Part shown: in pieces, positions 26,367 through 35,030 of the stretch
Numbering within the stretch: the first letter of the stretch is position 1
How the letters are laid out: each line of letters starts with the position of its first letter
Source: Oceanobacillus iheyensis HTE831
Lineage (GTDB): Bacteria > Bacillota > Bacilli > Bacillales > Amphibacillaceae
DNA length: 64,000 nucleotides
Direction of reading: 5' to 3'
Assembly: GCF_000011245.1 (NCBI RefSeq)
Contig: NC_004193.1
Location: 3,264,501 to 3,328,500, forward strand
The notes under the pieces: generated by a model
The model's database searches: none
Told to the model about the DNA's origin: nothing
What the model saw: the letters and a program-made list of their open reading frames with translations, nothing else
Translations under genes and position numbers: made by a program

Positions 26367-27077
26367 GTGATAAAAGATTGGCTGCAAGAATCTAATTATA
26401 CCGTTATATTTACTGGGGCTGGCATGTCCACCGAGAGTGGTCTGCCGGATTTCCGATCTGCTAACACAGGGCTTTGGAAACAGCACGATCCTAGTAAAAT
26501 TGCTAGTATAGATACACTGAATAATAATGTTGAAACATTTATTGACTTTTATCGAGAACGTGTATTGAAAGTAAAAGAATATGGTCCGCATCAGGGGCAT
26601 TACATCTTGGCTGAATGGGAAAAGCAAGGCCTTGTCCATTCCATTGTTACACAGAACGTCGACGGATTTCATCAGGCTTCCGGCAGTAAAATCGTACATG
26701 AATTACATGGCACACTGCAAAAGCTACACTGCCAAAGTTGTGGAAAAGAATATAGCAGCAAAGAATATGTAGAGAATGAATATCATTGCGATTGTGGTGG
26801 CGTATTACGTCCTTCCATTATTCTGTTTGGTGAGATGCTACCTCAAGAAGCTTTTCAAACTGCATTTAACGACGCAGAGAAAGCAGATTTATTTGTCGTA
26901 CTCGGCTCATCATTGACAGTATCGCCAGCGAATCAAATCCCATTAATCGCAAAAGAAAATGGAGCGAAACTTGTTATCGTTAATCAAGACCCTACACCGT
27001 ATGATCAATATGCTGACATGACCATTTCTGATCAGAAAATAGGTGAATTTCTTCGCTCCATTTCCAATGAGGGGTAA
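26367..27077 (+). CDS. cobB: NAD-dependent protein deacetylase, sirtuin (CobB/SrtN)
   Basis: A 236-residue Sir2-family deacylase that removes acyl groups from lysines using NAD+. NAD-site motifs are TGAGMSTESGLPDFRS and TQNVDGFHQASGS; the catalytic His is in HELHG. The zinc site is CQSCGKEY...YHCDCGG, with four cysteines. The frame extends eight codons upstream, but AGGAGG sits directly before GTG 26367, which I take as the start. It is divergent from htpG. Confidence 0.92.
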   Translation: MIKDWLQESNYTVIFTGAGMSTESGLPDFRSANTGLWKQHDPSKIASIDTLNNNVETFIDFYRERVLKVKEYGPHQGHYILAEWEKQGLVHSIVTQNVDGFHQASGSKIVHELHGTLQKLHCQSCGKEYSSKEYVENEYHCDCGGVLRPSIILFGEMLPQEAFQTAFNDAEKADLFVVLGSSLTVSPANQIPLIAKENGAKLVIVNQDPTPYDQYADMTISDQKIGEFLRSISNEG

Positions 27078-27158
27078 GGACTAGCCTTATCCCTCACTTT
27101 TTGCAACAGTTGATAAAGTCACGATTTTAAAAATCTCGCTTCTTCCTTAACAAATTAA

Positions 27159-27241
27159 AAGCCGAACTAAATTACCAGTAACAAACATCTCTAACCCACG
27201 CAGGCAGAAGACCCTATGCTATCCGGTATTTAGTTCGGCTT
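27159..27241. terminator. Long-loop bidirectional hairpin/terminator
   Basis: A perfect 14-bp inverted repeat (27159-27172 / 27228-27241) with a 55-base loop between the convergent sirtuin and ypjP-like genes. T-runs are weak. It resembles the structure at 9554-9662 in having a long stem and oversized loop. Confidence 0.6.
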
Positions 27242-27266
27242 ATCATGATTTAGATAAGATACAAAT

Positions 27267-27863
27267 TTATATCATCCATTTCGGGGGTGTATTTTTATCC
27301 CAGTAGATATCTCCAATATCATGATGTACTTTGAATTTGTCCGTGCTTAAGTGATAGTGAAAATTAAAATAATGTCCTTCTAACGGTCGATTATCTCGAC
27401 GAACATGAAATTTAGCTACATGTTGTTTTGTCTTTTCATCATAAACATTAAATATCCGCTCACCGTAACCGGATGAAGGATCCTCGGTAATAGAAAGGAA
27501 TGCATACGCCGTTTCTGTTTCTTCTAATAATGTATGTAATACCTCTTCTATTTTTGGAAGAATTTCTTGGTTAAATTCATCTTCTACTTTTGTAGCAATC
27601 TTTGTTCCAAACTTAATCATTGATTGTTCTTGAGCTTGAGACATCAGCCGATTTAATGCTGTGTCTAGATCCTCTTCGGTTGTAGCAATATCATCTTGTA
27701 TTTCTATCGTCCTGGCTACTGTTTCCTGATCTGCGTTTGAAGAGGATGATACACTACCATTTTCCTTTTGAGCATCTACTTCCAGCAAGGTTGTCGGAGA
27801 GTACATACCTAATGTTAATATTGTAATAAGAACTACTGCTATCTTTCTCCACCATATCTTCAT
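27267..27863 (-). CDS. ypjP: YpjP-like protein
   Basis: A 198-residue protein with an N-terminal signal/anchor (MKIWWRKIAVVLITILTLGM), a low-complexity acidic linker and a conserved C-terminal half: SMIKFGTKIATKVEDEFNQE, ILPKIEEVL, KFHVRRDNRP, YFNFHYH and IYWDKNTPPKWM. These follow B. subtilis YpjP closely from memory. Function is unknown; it is probably extracytoplasmic. The start is ATG 27863; a GTG four codons upstream overlaps the GGGTGAG site. Confidence 0.8.
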   Translation of the reverse strand: MKIWWRKIAVVLITILTLGMYSPTTLLEVDAQKENGSVSSSSNADQETVARTIEIQDDIATTEEDLDTALNRLMSQAQEQSMIKFGTKIATKVEDEFNQEILPKIEEVLHTLLEETETAYAFLSITEDPSSGYGERIFNVYDEKTKQHVAKFHVRRDNRPLEGHYFNFHYHLSTDKFKVHHDIGDIYWDKNTPPKWMI

Positions 27864-28318
27864 CTGCTCACCCACACTATCCCATGTCTTTATTAATATT
27901 TTATCACTTTATGTATCGTTGTCCATCCTACTTTCTTACTTTTTAAAAAATTCACCTTTATATAATGTATTTAATCCGTACTTCTCTAATAGATAGGCAA
28001 ATTCAATTACATCCAAAAATTACCATTCATTTCATAACCGTCCATTCTCTCCATCAATCATCGTATCATTTAAATAGATTAATCCATCACGATTTAAACT
28101 TTTCGATCGCGCTCAAGCTGCGTTATTTTAAAAAAACAAGCTGATATTTCGAATGGTTAATTTAGTTTCTATAACAATCTAAAAAAATTTGTCGTCTTTC
28201 TTTGTAAAACAAATATGAATACGATATGTTAGTAGAAAGTGACAGAAAAACTCTATTTTAATGATATATTACGATAATACAAGCAGGCATCCCAAAAATA
28301 AGAAGGAGTTGTATCCAT
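27864..28318. other. Long AT-rich intergenic region
   Basis: About 450 bp between divergent genes. A short minus-strand frame ending near 28035 reads like the tail of a protein (SLNRDGLIYLNDTMIDGENG) but is soon interrupted upstream, so it may be a gene remnant. The right end must hold the promoter of the S66 peptidase gene. I see no other feature. Confidence 0.35.
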
Positions 28319-29353
28319 ATGCTTATCAAACCACCAAAATTACAAGCAGGAGATAAAGTTGCAACCATTTCCCTTTCATGGGGCGGTGCTGGTGAAGAGC
28401 AGTTACAATGGCGCTATGATCAAGGGGTTAAGCGCTTAGAAGAAGTGTTCGGTTTACAGGTAGTCCCTACTCCTAATAGTTTAAAAGGAGAAGCATATCT
28501 GCATGAACACCCAGAAGCACGTGCAAAAGATCTAATGGAAGCTTTTGAAGATCCAGAAATAAAAGCTATTATCTCGAACATAGGTGGTGAAGATAGTATT
28601 CGTCTATTACCTTATATTGATTTCGATATCATTCAAAAAAACCCTAAAATATTCTTAGGATATTCGGATACGACTATTTCTCATTTTTTCTGCTATAAAG
28701 CCGGGGTATCTTCCTTTTATGGACCTGCTGTCATGACGGATTTCGCTGAAAATGTTGAAATGGATCCATATACTATCAAGCATATTCACAACACTTTATT
28801 CTCGAACGAAATAATTGGAGATATCGAACCACCAGAGCAATGGACTAGTGACTACCTAGAGTGGGATGTTAAAAATAAAGACACGAAAAGAACAACTTAT
28901 CCAAATAAAACGTATGAAATTTTACAAGGAGAGGGTATTGTTCAAGGACGCTTAATTGGAGGATGTATTGACTCCATGGAAAGTATTAAAGGCACGAGTC
29001 TTTGGCCGGAAATCAATCATTGGAAAAATTCGATATTATTCTTCGAAACTTCTGAAGAAGAACCAAAGCCAGACCTTCTCGCTCGATGGTTACAAAATTA
29101 TGCTACACAAGGCATACTTCAAAACGCGAATGGGATTATTTTTGCTAAACCGCATAGAGAAACCTATTACGAAGAGTATAAACAAGTGATTACAGCTGTA
29201 TTAAAAGAAAATGGTCTATCGAAATTACCTGTTCTTTATAATGTAAGTTTCGGACATAGTGAACCAAAAGCAACACTCCCCTATGGTCGTATGGCAGGAA
29301 TTAACTGTAACCAAGCTACTTTCTCTATCATGGAAAGTGCTGTACTAGAGTAG
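28319..29353 (+). CDS. LD-carboxypeptidase, S66 family (MccF-like)
   Basis: A 344-residue serine peptidase of family S66. The nucleophile lies in LGYSDTT (Ser116), the catalytic Glu in LFFETSEEE and the His in FGHSEP. LdcA members cut the L,D-bond in murein tetrapeptides; the MccF branch cleaves microcin C-type and other aminoacyl-nucleotide toxins. The length and the loop after GGEDSIR are closer to MccF-like proteins of bacilli, so detoxification is possible, but the substrate is not decided. Strong AAGGAG before ATG 28319. Single gene. Confidence 0.85.
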   Translation: MLIKPPKLQAGDKVATISLSWGGAGEEQLQWRYDQGVKRLEEVFGLQVVPTPNSLKGEAYLHEHPEARAKDLMEAFEDPEIKAIISNIGGEDSIRLLPYIDFDIIQKNPKIFLGYSDTTISHFFCYKAGVSSFYGPAVMTDFAENVEMDPYTIKHIHNTLFSNEIIGDIEPPEQWTSDYLEWDVKNKDTKRTTYPNKTYEILQGEGIVQGRLIGGCIDSMESIKGTSLWPEINHWKNSILFFETSEEEPKPDLLARWLQNYATQGILQNANGIIFAKPHRETYYEEYKQVITAVLKENGLSKLPVLYNVSFGHSEPKATLPYGRMAGINCNQATFSIMESAVLE

Positions 29354-29478
29354 GTTAGTGGATTTTATTTACGAATTAGAAAATATTTCCTATTGCTAAT
29401 AAATCATTTCACTTCATAAATTTGACATAATTATAGTAAAATAAAGTGACCGACTTCATAGAAAAGGGAGCTTAGGTG

Positions 29479-29547
29479 ATGAAGAAGTTTGCAGAGGAAT
29501 TATTACGACACAATCAACATCAAAATGAAGAGGAGCTTTGGAAGTGA
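29479..29547 (+). CDS. 22-aa ORF coupled to the DUF2653 gene
   Basis: ATG 29479 has AAGGGAG ahead and encodes a 22-residue acidic peptide (MKKFAEELLRHNQ...) ending in a TGA that overlaps the GTG start of the next gene (GTGA). The geometry suggests a translated leader or a tiny protein coupled to the following gene. Conservation would decide whether the peptide matters. Confidence 0.5.
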   Translation: MKKFAEELLRHNQHQNEEELWK

Positions 29548-29843
29548 CGAAGCTAATCATTCCTGAAGAAGACATTATTCTTGCCGTATGTATATATATT
29601 GCTCGCCAACGTGAAATTGAGCCAGCTGAAGTAGAAGTTGAACTTTTTTATGATGATTATTCCGGTTTCTCTGCAGAAATAACCACTGTATTCGGCAAGC
29701 AAGAAATTGTAACAAAACATATTATTTCTGCTCTGCGTGAATGGATTAAAGAAAATTTACACGCTAATCCATATGCTGGACTTAAGCTTGATTTGAACCG
29801 GACAAATGGTATTTATGCAAGACTTCGTAGTGAAGATGAATAG
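29544..29843 (+). CDS. DUF2653 family protein (YxcD-like)
   Basis: A 99-residue protein with the family pattern ILAVCIYIARQREIEPAEVEVELFYDDYSGFSAE, as in B. subtilis YxcD. No known function; soluble, mixed alpha/beta. I prefer GTG 29544, nine bases after GAGGAG, to the TTG two codons upstream. It overlaps the stop of a 22-codon ORF with its own ribosome binding site, so its translation is probably coupled. Confidence 0.75.
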   Translation: MTKLIIPEEDIILAVCIYIARQREIEPAEVEVELFYDDYSGFSAEITTVFGKQEIVTKHIISALREWIKENLHANPYAGLKLDLNRTNGIYARLRSEDE

Positions 29844-29973
29844 AGCAATTTTCTTCATTAATTACACTCGGACTATTTATCAGAATTATTTTATTTTTAA
29901 AACCATATTGACTTAATTTATTTTATCCTCTAGAATTACTTTCAATATAACAACTAAATATTTTACGTTTTTT

Positions 29974-30086
29974 CTTATCTAGAGAGATTGAGGGATCAGG
30001 CCCTATGACATCTCGGCAGCGGATTCTTTATATTAAAGAATACTGTGCCAATTCCTGCAAATGCAAACGAGCATTTGAAAGATGAG
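29974..30086 (+). ncRNA. SAM-I riboswitch (S-box) aptamer
   Basis: All landmarks of the S-box fold occur in order: P1 strand CTTATC (29974-29979) pairing with GATGAG (30081-30086), AGAGAGATTGAGGGA, GGCCCTATGACATCTCGGCA, a P3 arm, and TGCCAATTCCTGCAA followed by a P4 arm. SAM binding stabilises P1 and so the downstream terminator. It controls metNPQ and the following amidohydrolase gene. Confidence 0.95.
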
Positions 30087-30120
30087 AAACGATGGCTTCT
30101 ACATATATACATATGGTACG

Positions 30121-30161
30121 AATCCCTCTTTTCTTGTCTTTCAAGAAAAGAGGGATTTTTT
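30121..30161 (+). terminator. S-box terminator
   Basis: Sixteen-bp stem (30121-30136 / 30142-30157) with a run of six Ts, 22 bp before metN. It is the expression platform of the SAM riboswitch. Confidence 0.93.
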
Positions 30162-30182
30162 ATTTCGCTTGGGGGTTGAGAC

Positions 30183-31208
30183 ATGATTGAATTTCAGAAT
30201 GTAACAAAGACATTCACACTAGGAAAAAGAAAAGTAGAAGCTGTTAAAGAAGTATCTCTAACGATCGAAAAAGGAGATATTTATGGAATTATTGGGTTCA
30301 GCGGTGCAGGAAAAAGTACCTTGCTTCGATTAGTAAATATGCTTGAGCGCCCTACCGAAGGATCGGTACATATCCAGGGAACAGATGTAGGGAAATTATC
30401 CGCCAAGCAATTACGGGAGCGCAGAAGAAATATAGGAATGATTTTTCAGAATTTCAATTTATTCCAATCACGAACAGTCGCAGGAAATATTGCATATCCT
30501 CTCAAACTTGCTGGTACATCAAAAAGCGTCGTAACCAAAAGAGTTAGTGAACTGCTACAATTTGTTGGATTATCCGATAAAGCAAAAGATTATCCAGACC
30601 AATTATCCGGCGGACAAAAACAGCGTGTCGGGATTGCAAGAGCATTGGCCACATCCCCTGATATATTAATTTGTGATGAAGCCACTTCTGCTCTAGATCC
30701 AAATACAACATCGGATATTTTAAAATTATTAAAAAAAGTAAATCGAGATTTGGGTATTACCATCCTTCTTATTACACATGAAATGGGAGTTATTCAGTCC
30801 ATATGTGACAAAGTTGCTGTGATGGAAGATGGGAAAGTCATTGAGAATGGAAATGTATTTGATACTTTTACAAAACCTTCTCACGAAACAACAAAACGAT
30901 TTATTCGTTCGGTACAACAAGAACTCCCATCTGAAAAGGTATTAAAAGAGTGGACAGAAGCTGGTGGGGGTAATCTTTATCGTGTTTTATTCAAAGGAGA
31001 AAGAGCCACTGACCCCATCTTATCAAGTACAACTCGTAAGCATAACATTGACTTTAATATTGTCTATGGATCCGTTCGTGAACTACAGGAAAAATTATTT
31101 GGAAATCTCATAGTCTCTTTTGGAGGAGATGAACAGCAAATTCAACACGTTATTCAAGAATTAGAATTGATTGTTGATATAGAGGAGGTGTATTCACATG
31201 GGGGTTGA
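30183..31208 (+). CDS. metN: Methionine ABC transporter ATPase MetN
   Basis: A 341-residue ATPase: Walker A GFSGAGKST, signature LSGGQKQR, Walker B ILICDEATSALD. The last ~75 residues form the NIL (ACT-like) domain that binds methionine and inhibits the transporter when the cell is replete. It overlaps metP by 11 bp. The SAM riboswitch directly upstream confirms the methionine assignment. Confidence 0.95.
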   Translation: MIEFQNVTKTFTLGKRKVEAVKEVSLTIEKGDIYGIIGFSGAGKSTLLRLVNMLERPTEGSVHIQGTDVGKLSAKQLRERRRNIGMIFQNFNLFQSRTVAGNIAYPLKLAGTSKSVVTKRVSELLQFVGLSDKAKDYPDQLSGGQKQRVGIARALATSPDILICDEATSALDPNTTSDILKLLKKVNRDLGITILLITHEMGVIQSICDKVAVMEDGKVIENGNVFDTFTKPSHETTKRFIRSVQQELPSEKVLKEWTEAGGGNLYRVLFKGERATDPILSSTTRKHNIDFNIVYGSVRELQEKLFGNLIVSFGGDEQQIQHVIQELELIVDIEEVYSHGG

Positions 31209-31860
31209 TTGGAGTACGTTCTGGCCACGAATTGTAGAGGCAACAGGAGAAACCTTACTCATGGTCGCAGCGACATTATTTTTTGGTTCTATTTTAGGTA
31301 TTTGCATGGGACTATTGCTATTTGTGACCCGTGAAAACAACATACTAGAAAACAAGATTATCTTTAATCTACTGAACTTTATTATTAATATTATTCGTCC
31401 TATCCCATTTATCATTTTTCTAGTCGCGATCTCACAAGCTACTAGGCTCGTCATTGGTACGACAATAGGAACTGCTGCTGCCATCTTCCCGATGACTATT
31501 GTTGCTAGTTTTACCATTGCAAGGGTAGTAGAAAATAATCTCGTAGGCATTGATCCTGGAGTTATTGAAGCTGCTAAAGCAATGGGAGCCAGTCCAATGA
31601 AGATCATCTTTACGGTACTAATTCCAGAAGCGCTAGGACCATTAATTCTAGGACTTACATTTGTATCTATTTCGTTAATCGATTTCTCTGCAGTAGCTGG
31701 TACAGTTGGCGGCGGTGGTCTTGGACATATCGCAATGACATATGGTTATCAGCGATTCGACGGTAGCGTTATGCTCGTCACCGTAATCATACTTATTGTT
31801 ATGGTTCAACTAGCTCAATGGCTCGGTAATACTATTTCCAAAAAGATTATGCGTCGTTAA
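31198..31860 (+). CDS. metP: Methionine ABC transporter permease MetP (MetI)
   Basis: A 220-residue permease with five helices, the usual length for this family, and the loop DPGVIEAAKAMGASPMKIIFTVLIPEA near 120-146. It forms a homodimeric channel for methionine with MetN and MetQ. The start overlaps the end of metN; GAGGAGG lies ahead. Confidence 0.95.
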   Translation: MGVDWSTFWPRIVEATGETLLMVAATLFFGSILGICMGLLLFVTRENNILENKIIFNLLNFIINIIRPIPFIIFLVAISQATRLVIGTTIGTAAAIFPMTIVASFTIARVVENNLVGIDPGVIEAAKAMGASPMKIIFTVLIPEALGPLILGLTFVSISLIDFSAVAGTVGGGGLGHIAMTYGYQRFDGSVMLVTVIILIVMVQLAQWLGNTISKKIMRR

Positions 31861-31888
31861 ATCACAACTATATTAGGAGGAATTTCAC

Positions 31889-32752
31889 ATGGAAAAATCA
31901 TTTATTTTACTAGCATTATTAAGTTTTACATTATTTTTAGCAGCATGCGGAAGTGATAACGCCAAAGCTGGAGACGAAGAAGTGACTGTAAAAATTGGAG
32001 TGAATGGTGCCGATGGCGTTCAATGGCCCCTTCTAAAAGAAAAAGCAGCTGAAGAAGGAATTAACATTGAACTTATCGAGTTTGCCGATTATACATTACC
32101 AAACAACGCTTTAGCTCAAGGAGATATTGATATCAATGCCTTCCAACACATTGCTTTTTTAGGGCAATATGTAAAGGAAAGCGGTGAAGACATCGTTCCG
32201 ATTGGATCTACTGTTCTTGCGCCAATTGGTTTATATTCCGAGAAAATTAGTGACGTTTCTGAATTAAAAGAGGGAGACAAAATTGCCATCCCAGACGACC
32301 CGTCAAACCAAGCTCGCTCCTTACGTGTACTAGAGAGTGCAGGCTTACTAACCTTAAGTGATAATTTTGGAATGTTCGGTGATCCTTCACAAATAGAAGA
32401 AAACCCGTTGAATCTAGAAATTATTCCAATGACAGCACAACAAACTGCCCACGTATTGCCAGATGTCGCAGCATCTGTGATCAACAATGGTGTGGCTGGC
32501 CAAGCAGGGTTTGAGCCAGGTGAAGACCCAATTTATATTGAAGACGCAAATGGTGAGGCAACACACCCTTATGTCAATATTATCGCAACACGTGCAGAGG
32601 ACAAAGACAATGAAGTATACCAGCGTATCGTAGAACTATATCAAGAAGAAGATATTGAACAGGCAATCAAGGATGATACAAACGGCGGTTCTTTCTTAGT
32701 GAAGTTAACACAAGAACAGTTAGATAAAGCTTTTGAACAGTTAAAGAAATAA
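31889..32752 (+). CDS. metQ: Methionine-binding lipoprotein MetQ
   Basis: A 287-residue NlpA-family lipoprotein with lipobox LAAC (Cys20). It has the NlpA pattern LAQGDIDINAFQHIAFL and IGSTVLAPIGLYSEKI, with IAIPDDPSNQARSLRVLESAGLL as the ligand loop. Captures L- or D-methionine outside the cell. AGGAGG stands before ATG 31889, 28 bp after metP. Confidence 0.95.
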   Translation: MEKSFILLALLSFTLFLAACGSDNAKAGDEEVTVKIGVNGADGVQWPLLKEKAAEEGINIELIEFADYTLPNNALAQGDIDINAFQHIAFLGQYVKESGEDIVPIGSTVLAPIGLYSEKISDVSELKEGDKIAIPDDPSNQARSLRVLESAGLLTLSDNFGMFGDPSQIEENPLNLEIIPMTAQQTAHVLPDVAASVINNGVAGQAGFEPGEDPIYIEDANGEATHPYVNIIATRAEDKDNEVYQRIVELYQEEDIEQAIKDDTNGGSFLVKLTQEQLDKAFEQLKK

Positions 32753-32777
32753 CAATTATATTGGAGGAGCAAAAAAT

Positions 32778-33977
32778 ATGACGATTGTTCAATCACGTCA
32801 AGAAGCAATTTTTCAAAGTATCGAGGATAACAAAGATAAATATATTCAAATTAGTCAGGATATTCATGCACAACCAGAGATTGGAAATAAAGAATTTTAT
32901 GCAAGCTCGAGGCTTATCCAAACGCTTAAAGATGCAGGTTTTACTGTTGAATCATCAGTTGCAGGACATAAGACGTCCTTTTTCGCATCCAAAGATAGTG
33001 GCATAGAAGGTCCAACAATTGCCTTCTTAGCAGAATACGATGCACTGCCAGGCATCGGGCATGCTTGTGGTCACAATATCATCGGTACTACAAGTGTCGC
33101 AGCAGCTATCGGCTTAGCTGAATCCCTTACAGAAACTGCAGGACGTGTAGTTGTACTCGGCACCCCAGCTGAGGAAGGTGGTCCTAACGGAAGTGCTAAA
33201 GGCAGCTTTGTAAAACATGGTCTGCTAAAAGATATTGATGTAGCACTTATGCTCCATCCATCAGGAAAAACAAGCTTAACAAGTGAAACATTAGCAGTAG
33301 ACCCATTAGAATTCCATTTCTATGGAAAGCCTGCGCACGCATCTGGAGCACCAGAAGAAGGTATCAATGCACTAGACGCTGTTATTCAATTATTTAACGG
33401 AATTAACGCATTACGCCAACAACTGCCTAGTGATGTTCGTATTCATGGTATTATCACCCATGGTGGAGATGCTCCAAATATTATACCGGAATATGCAGCT
33501 GCTCGCTTTTATATTAGAGCCGAATCTTGGAGCAAAACAGAGGAAACTGCTGAAAAAGTTCGTGCTATTGCAAAAGGTGCTGCGCTTGCCACTGGATCAA
33601 CTGTCAAAGTGGAGCGATTCCAAAATGAGGTAAAAGATTTTGTGCTTACGAATACACTAGACAATATTTTAAAGAAAGAGTTAGAAAAGCAAGGTGAAAC
33701 AGTAATCACGGAGAAAAAGAAAGGCAAAGGATCTACAGACGCTGGTAATATTAGTTATGAAGTACCTACCGCGCATGGCCATATTAAAATTGGTGAAGAT
33801 AATCTAATTGGTCATACAGTCGAGTTCCGGGAAGCTGCAAAATCAGCAGCAGGTAACGAGGCTATTATAACAGGAGCTAAAGCTCTAGCTGCTACAGGAT
33901 ATCGCTTATTAACCGATAGCGAACTCCTTCACAGAGTACGTCAATCACATGAACAAGGGCTAGCTGAAAAACAATGA
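32778..33977 (+). CDS. M20 family amidohydrolase (aminoacylase-like) in the met operon
   Basis: A 399-residue M20D/ACY1L2-type metallohydrolase. Metal-site motifs are EYDALPGIGHACGHN (86-100) and PAEEGGPNGSAKG, and the dimerisation domain has HGGDAPNIIPEYA. Homologues release amino acids from N-acyl or p-aminobenzoyl conjugates. It follows metQ by 25 bp with its own GGAGG and no terminator between, so it falls under the SAM riboswitch. The context suggests it frees methionine or a related amino acid from an N-acyl form; that substrate is inferred. Confidence 0.85.
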   Translation: MTIVQSRQEAIFQSIEDNKDKYIQISQDIHAQPEIGNKEFYASSRLIQTLKDAGFTVESSVAGHKTSFFASKDSGIEGPTIAFLAEYDALPGIGHACGHNIIGTTSVAAAIGLAESLTETAGRVVVLGTPAEEGGPNGSAKGSFVKHGLLKDIDVALMLHPSGKTSLTSETLAVDPLEFHFYGKPAHASGAPEEGINALDAVIQLFNGINALRQQLPSDVRIHGIITHGGDAPNIIPEYAAARFYIRAESWSKTEETAEKVRAIAKGAALATGSTVKVERFQNEVKDFVLTNTLDNILKKELEKQGETVITEKKKGKGSTDAGNISYEVPTAHGHIKIGEDNLIGHTVEFREAAKSAAGNEAIITGAKALAATGYRLLTDSELLHRVRQSHEQGLAEKQ

Positions 33978-34039
33978 GAAAAGTATTGTGACAATATATT
34001 TAAAAGACAAATCCGAATGATATGATTATAATAACCTGC

Positions 34040-34175
34040 TTCAGAAATATACAGCGCTTATCCTAAGGTGGCTTCTGAGCCTCCGGATGCTAATGCATCA
34101 GGGACTCAAACTAGGCCTGCTTCCCACAGGACAGGGAAGACTTCGACAGCATGACATTGCACGCAGAAAAACAAA
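34040..34175. repeat. Decayed dispersed intergenic repeat with nested hairpins
   Basis: Between the M20 gene and the TerC gene. Hairpins: GGTGGCT-TCTG-AGCC-TCC near 34068, GATGC-TAAT-GCATC near 34087, CTTCCC-8-GGGAAG near 34121-34140, then GACTTCGACAGCATG and ACGCAGAAAAA. The layout matches, from memory, a short repeat family scattered through many Bacillaceae intergenic regions. GC content is above that of the neighbourhood. No coding frame is present. Confidence 0.5.
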
Positions 34176-34255
34176 ATCTTAACATTCCGTTCTAACCCTC
34201 CTCCCTTTCATCATATATTGAACAAAAGCTTGGACTTTTTGAAAGGAGGAGTGAG

Positions 34256-34915
34256 TTGGAATTAATTGAAATAGTCATACAAATACTCCTTATTAATATA
34301 TTACTGAGTGCGGACAATGCGATTGTTATTGCTATGGCAAGTAGAAATCTTCCTACACATTTGCAAAGTAAAGCAATTTGGTGGGGAACTTTTGGCGCTA
34401 TTGCTATGCGAATTCTATTTGTATTCTTGATGATTCACTTATTCCAAATGCCTTTTATTCAATTGATTGGTGGCATTCTCTTGCTATTCGTTTCCTATAA
34501 ACTCTTAGTGGACAAGCAAGACTACGATAATATGAAAAGTGGTGAATCGTTACAAGAAGCTGTCTCCATTATCATCTTCGCAGATGTCGTAATGAGCCTT
34601 GATAATGTACTTGCTATTGCCGCCATTGCAAATAGCGATTTATTGCTTGTGATCGCTGGGATTATCCTAAGTATTCCTATCATCCTAACTGCTAGTGAAT
34701 TTATATTAAAACTCATTCATAAATTTCCCGTTATTATTTATTTAGGAGCTGGATTACTTACATGGACTGCTGGAACAATGCTGTTAAAAGAACCATATAT
34801 CCAACAATTTTTCTCACCAGTTGGTAACCAAGAGTTACTGTCATTATTAGGATTGACGCTTGTCGTATTGATGGTTGGTGGATGGAGACGGAAACAAGTA
34901 CATGCACCAAAATAA
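34256..34915 (+). CDS. TerC family membrane protein (YjbE-like)
   Basis: A 219-residue protein with seven helices and the TerC acidic motifs LLSADNAIVIAMA and VVMSLDNVLAIAA, which hold paired Asp residues in the membrane. TerC proteins such as YceF and YkoY export Mn2+ or help metalate secreted enzymes; this shorter one is of the YjbE subgroup. Start TTG 34256 with AAGGAGGAG. No yybP-ykoY manganese riboswitch is recognisable upstream; instead a repeat-like element is there. A terminator shared with the MFS gene follows. Confidence 0.85.
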   Translation: MELIEIVIQILLINILLSADNAIVIAMASRNLPTHLQSKAIWWGTFGAIAMRILFVFLMIHLFQMPFIQLIGGILLLFVSYKLLVDKQDYDNMKSGESLQEAVSIIIFADVVMSLDNVLAIAAIANSDLLLVIAGIILSIPIILTASEFILKLIHKFPVIIYLGAGLLTWTAGTMLLKEPYIQQFFSPVGNQELLSLLGLTLVVLMVGGWRRKQVHAPK

Positions 34916-34962
34916 AGTAAGCACCTTGCTGAAAGTTATCATCCAAGCAAGGTGCTTACTTT
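34914..34962. terminator. Bidirectional terminator
   Basis: Perfect 17-bp stem (34914-34930 / 34946-34962) with T-rich sequence on both sides, between convergent genes. Confidence 0.92.
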
Positions 34963-35030
34963 ATTTTAATCTTGTCTATATCTTGTTTTTGTTGCTTTCC
35001 CTTCAAAACGACACTCCTTTTTTCATTCAA

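Noticed and set aside
29996..30184. 62-codon minus-strand frame in the met leader
   Set aside because: It runs antisense through a clear SAM-I riboswitch and its terminator.
34020..34255. yybP-ykoY manganese riboswitch in front of the TerC gene
   Set aside because: Expected from gene type, but the AGGGGAGUA core and matching downstream strand are absent. The hairpins fit a dispersed repeat better.
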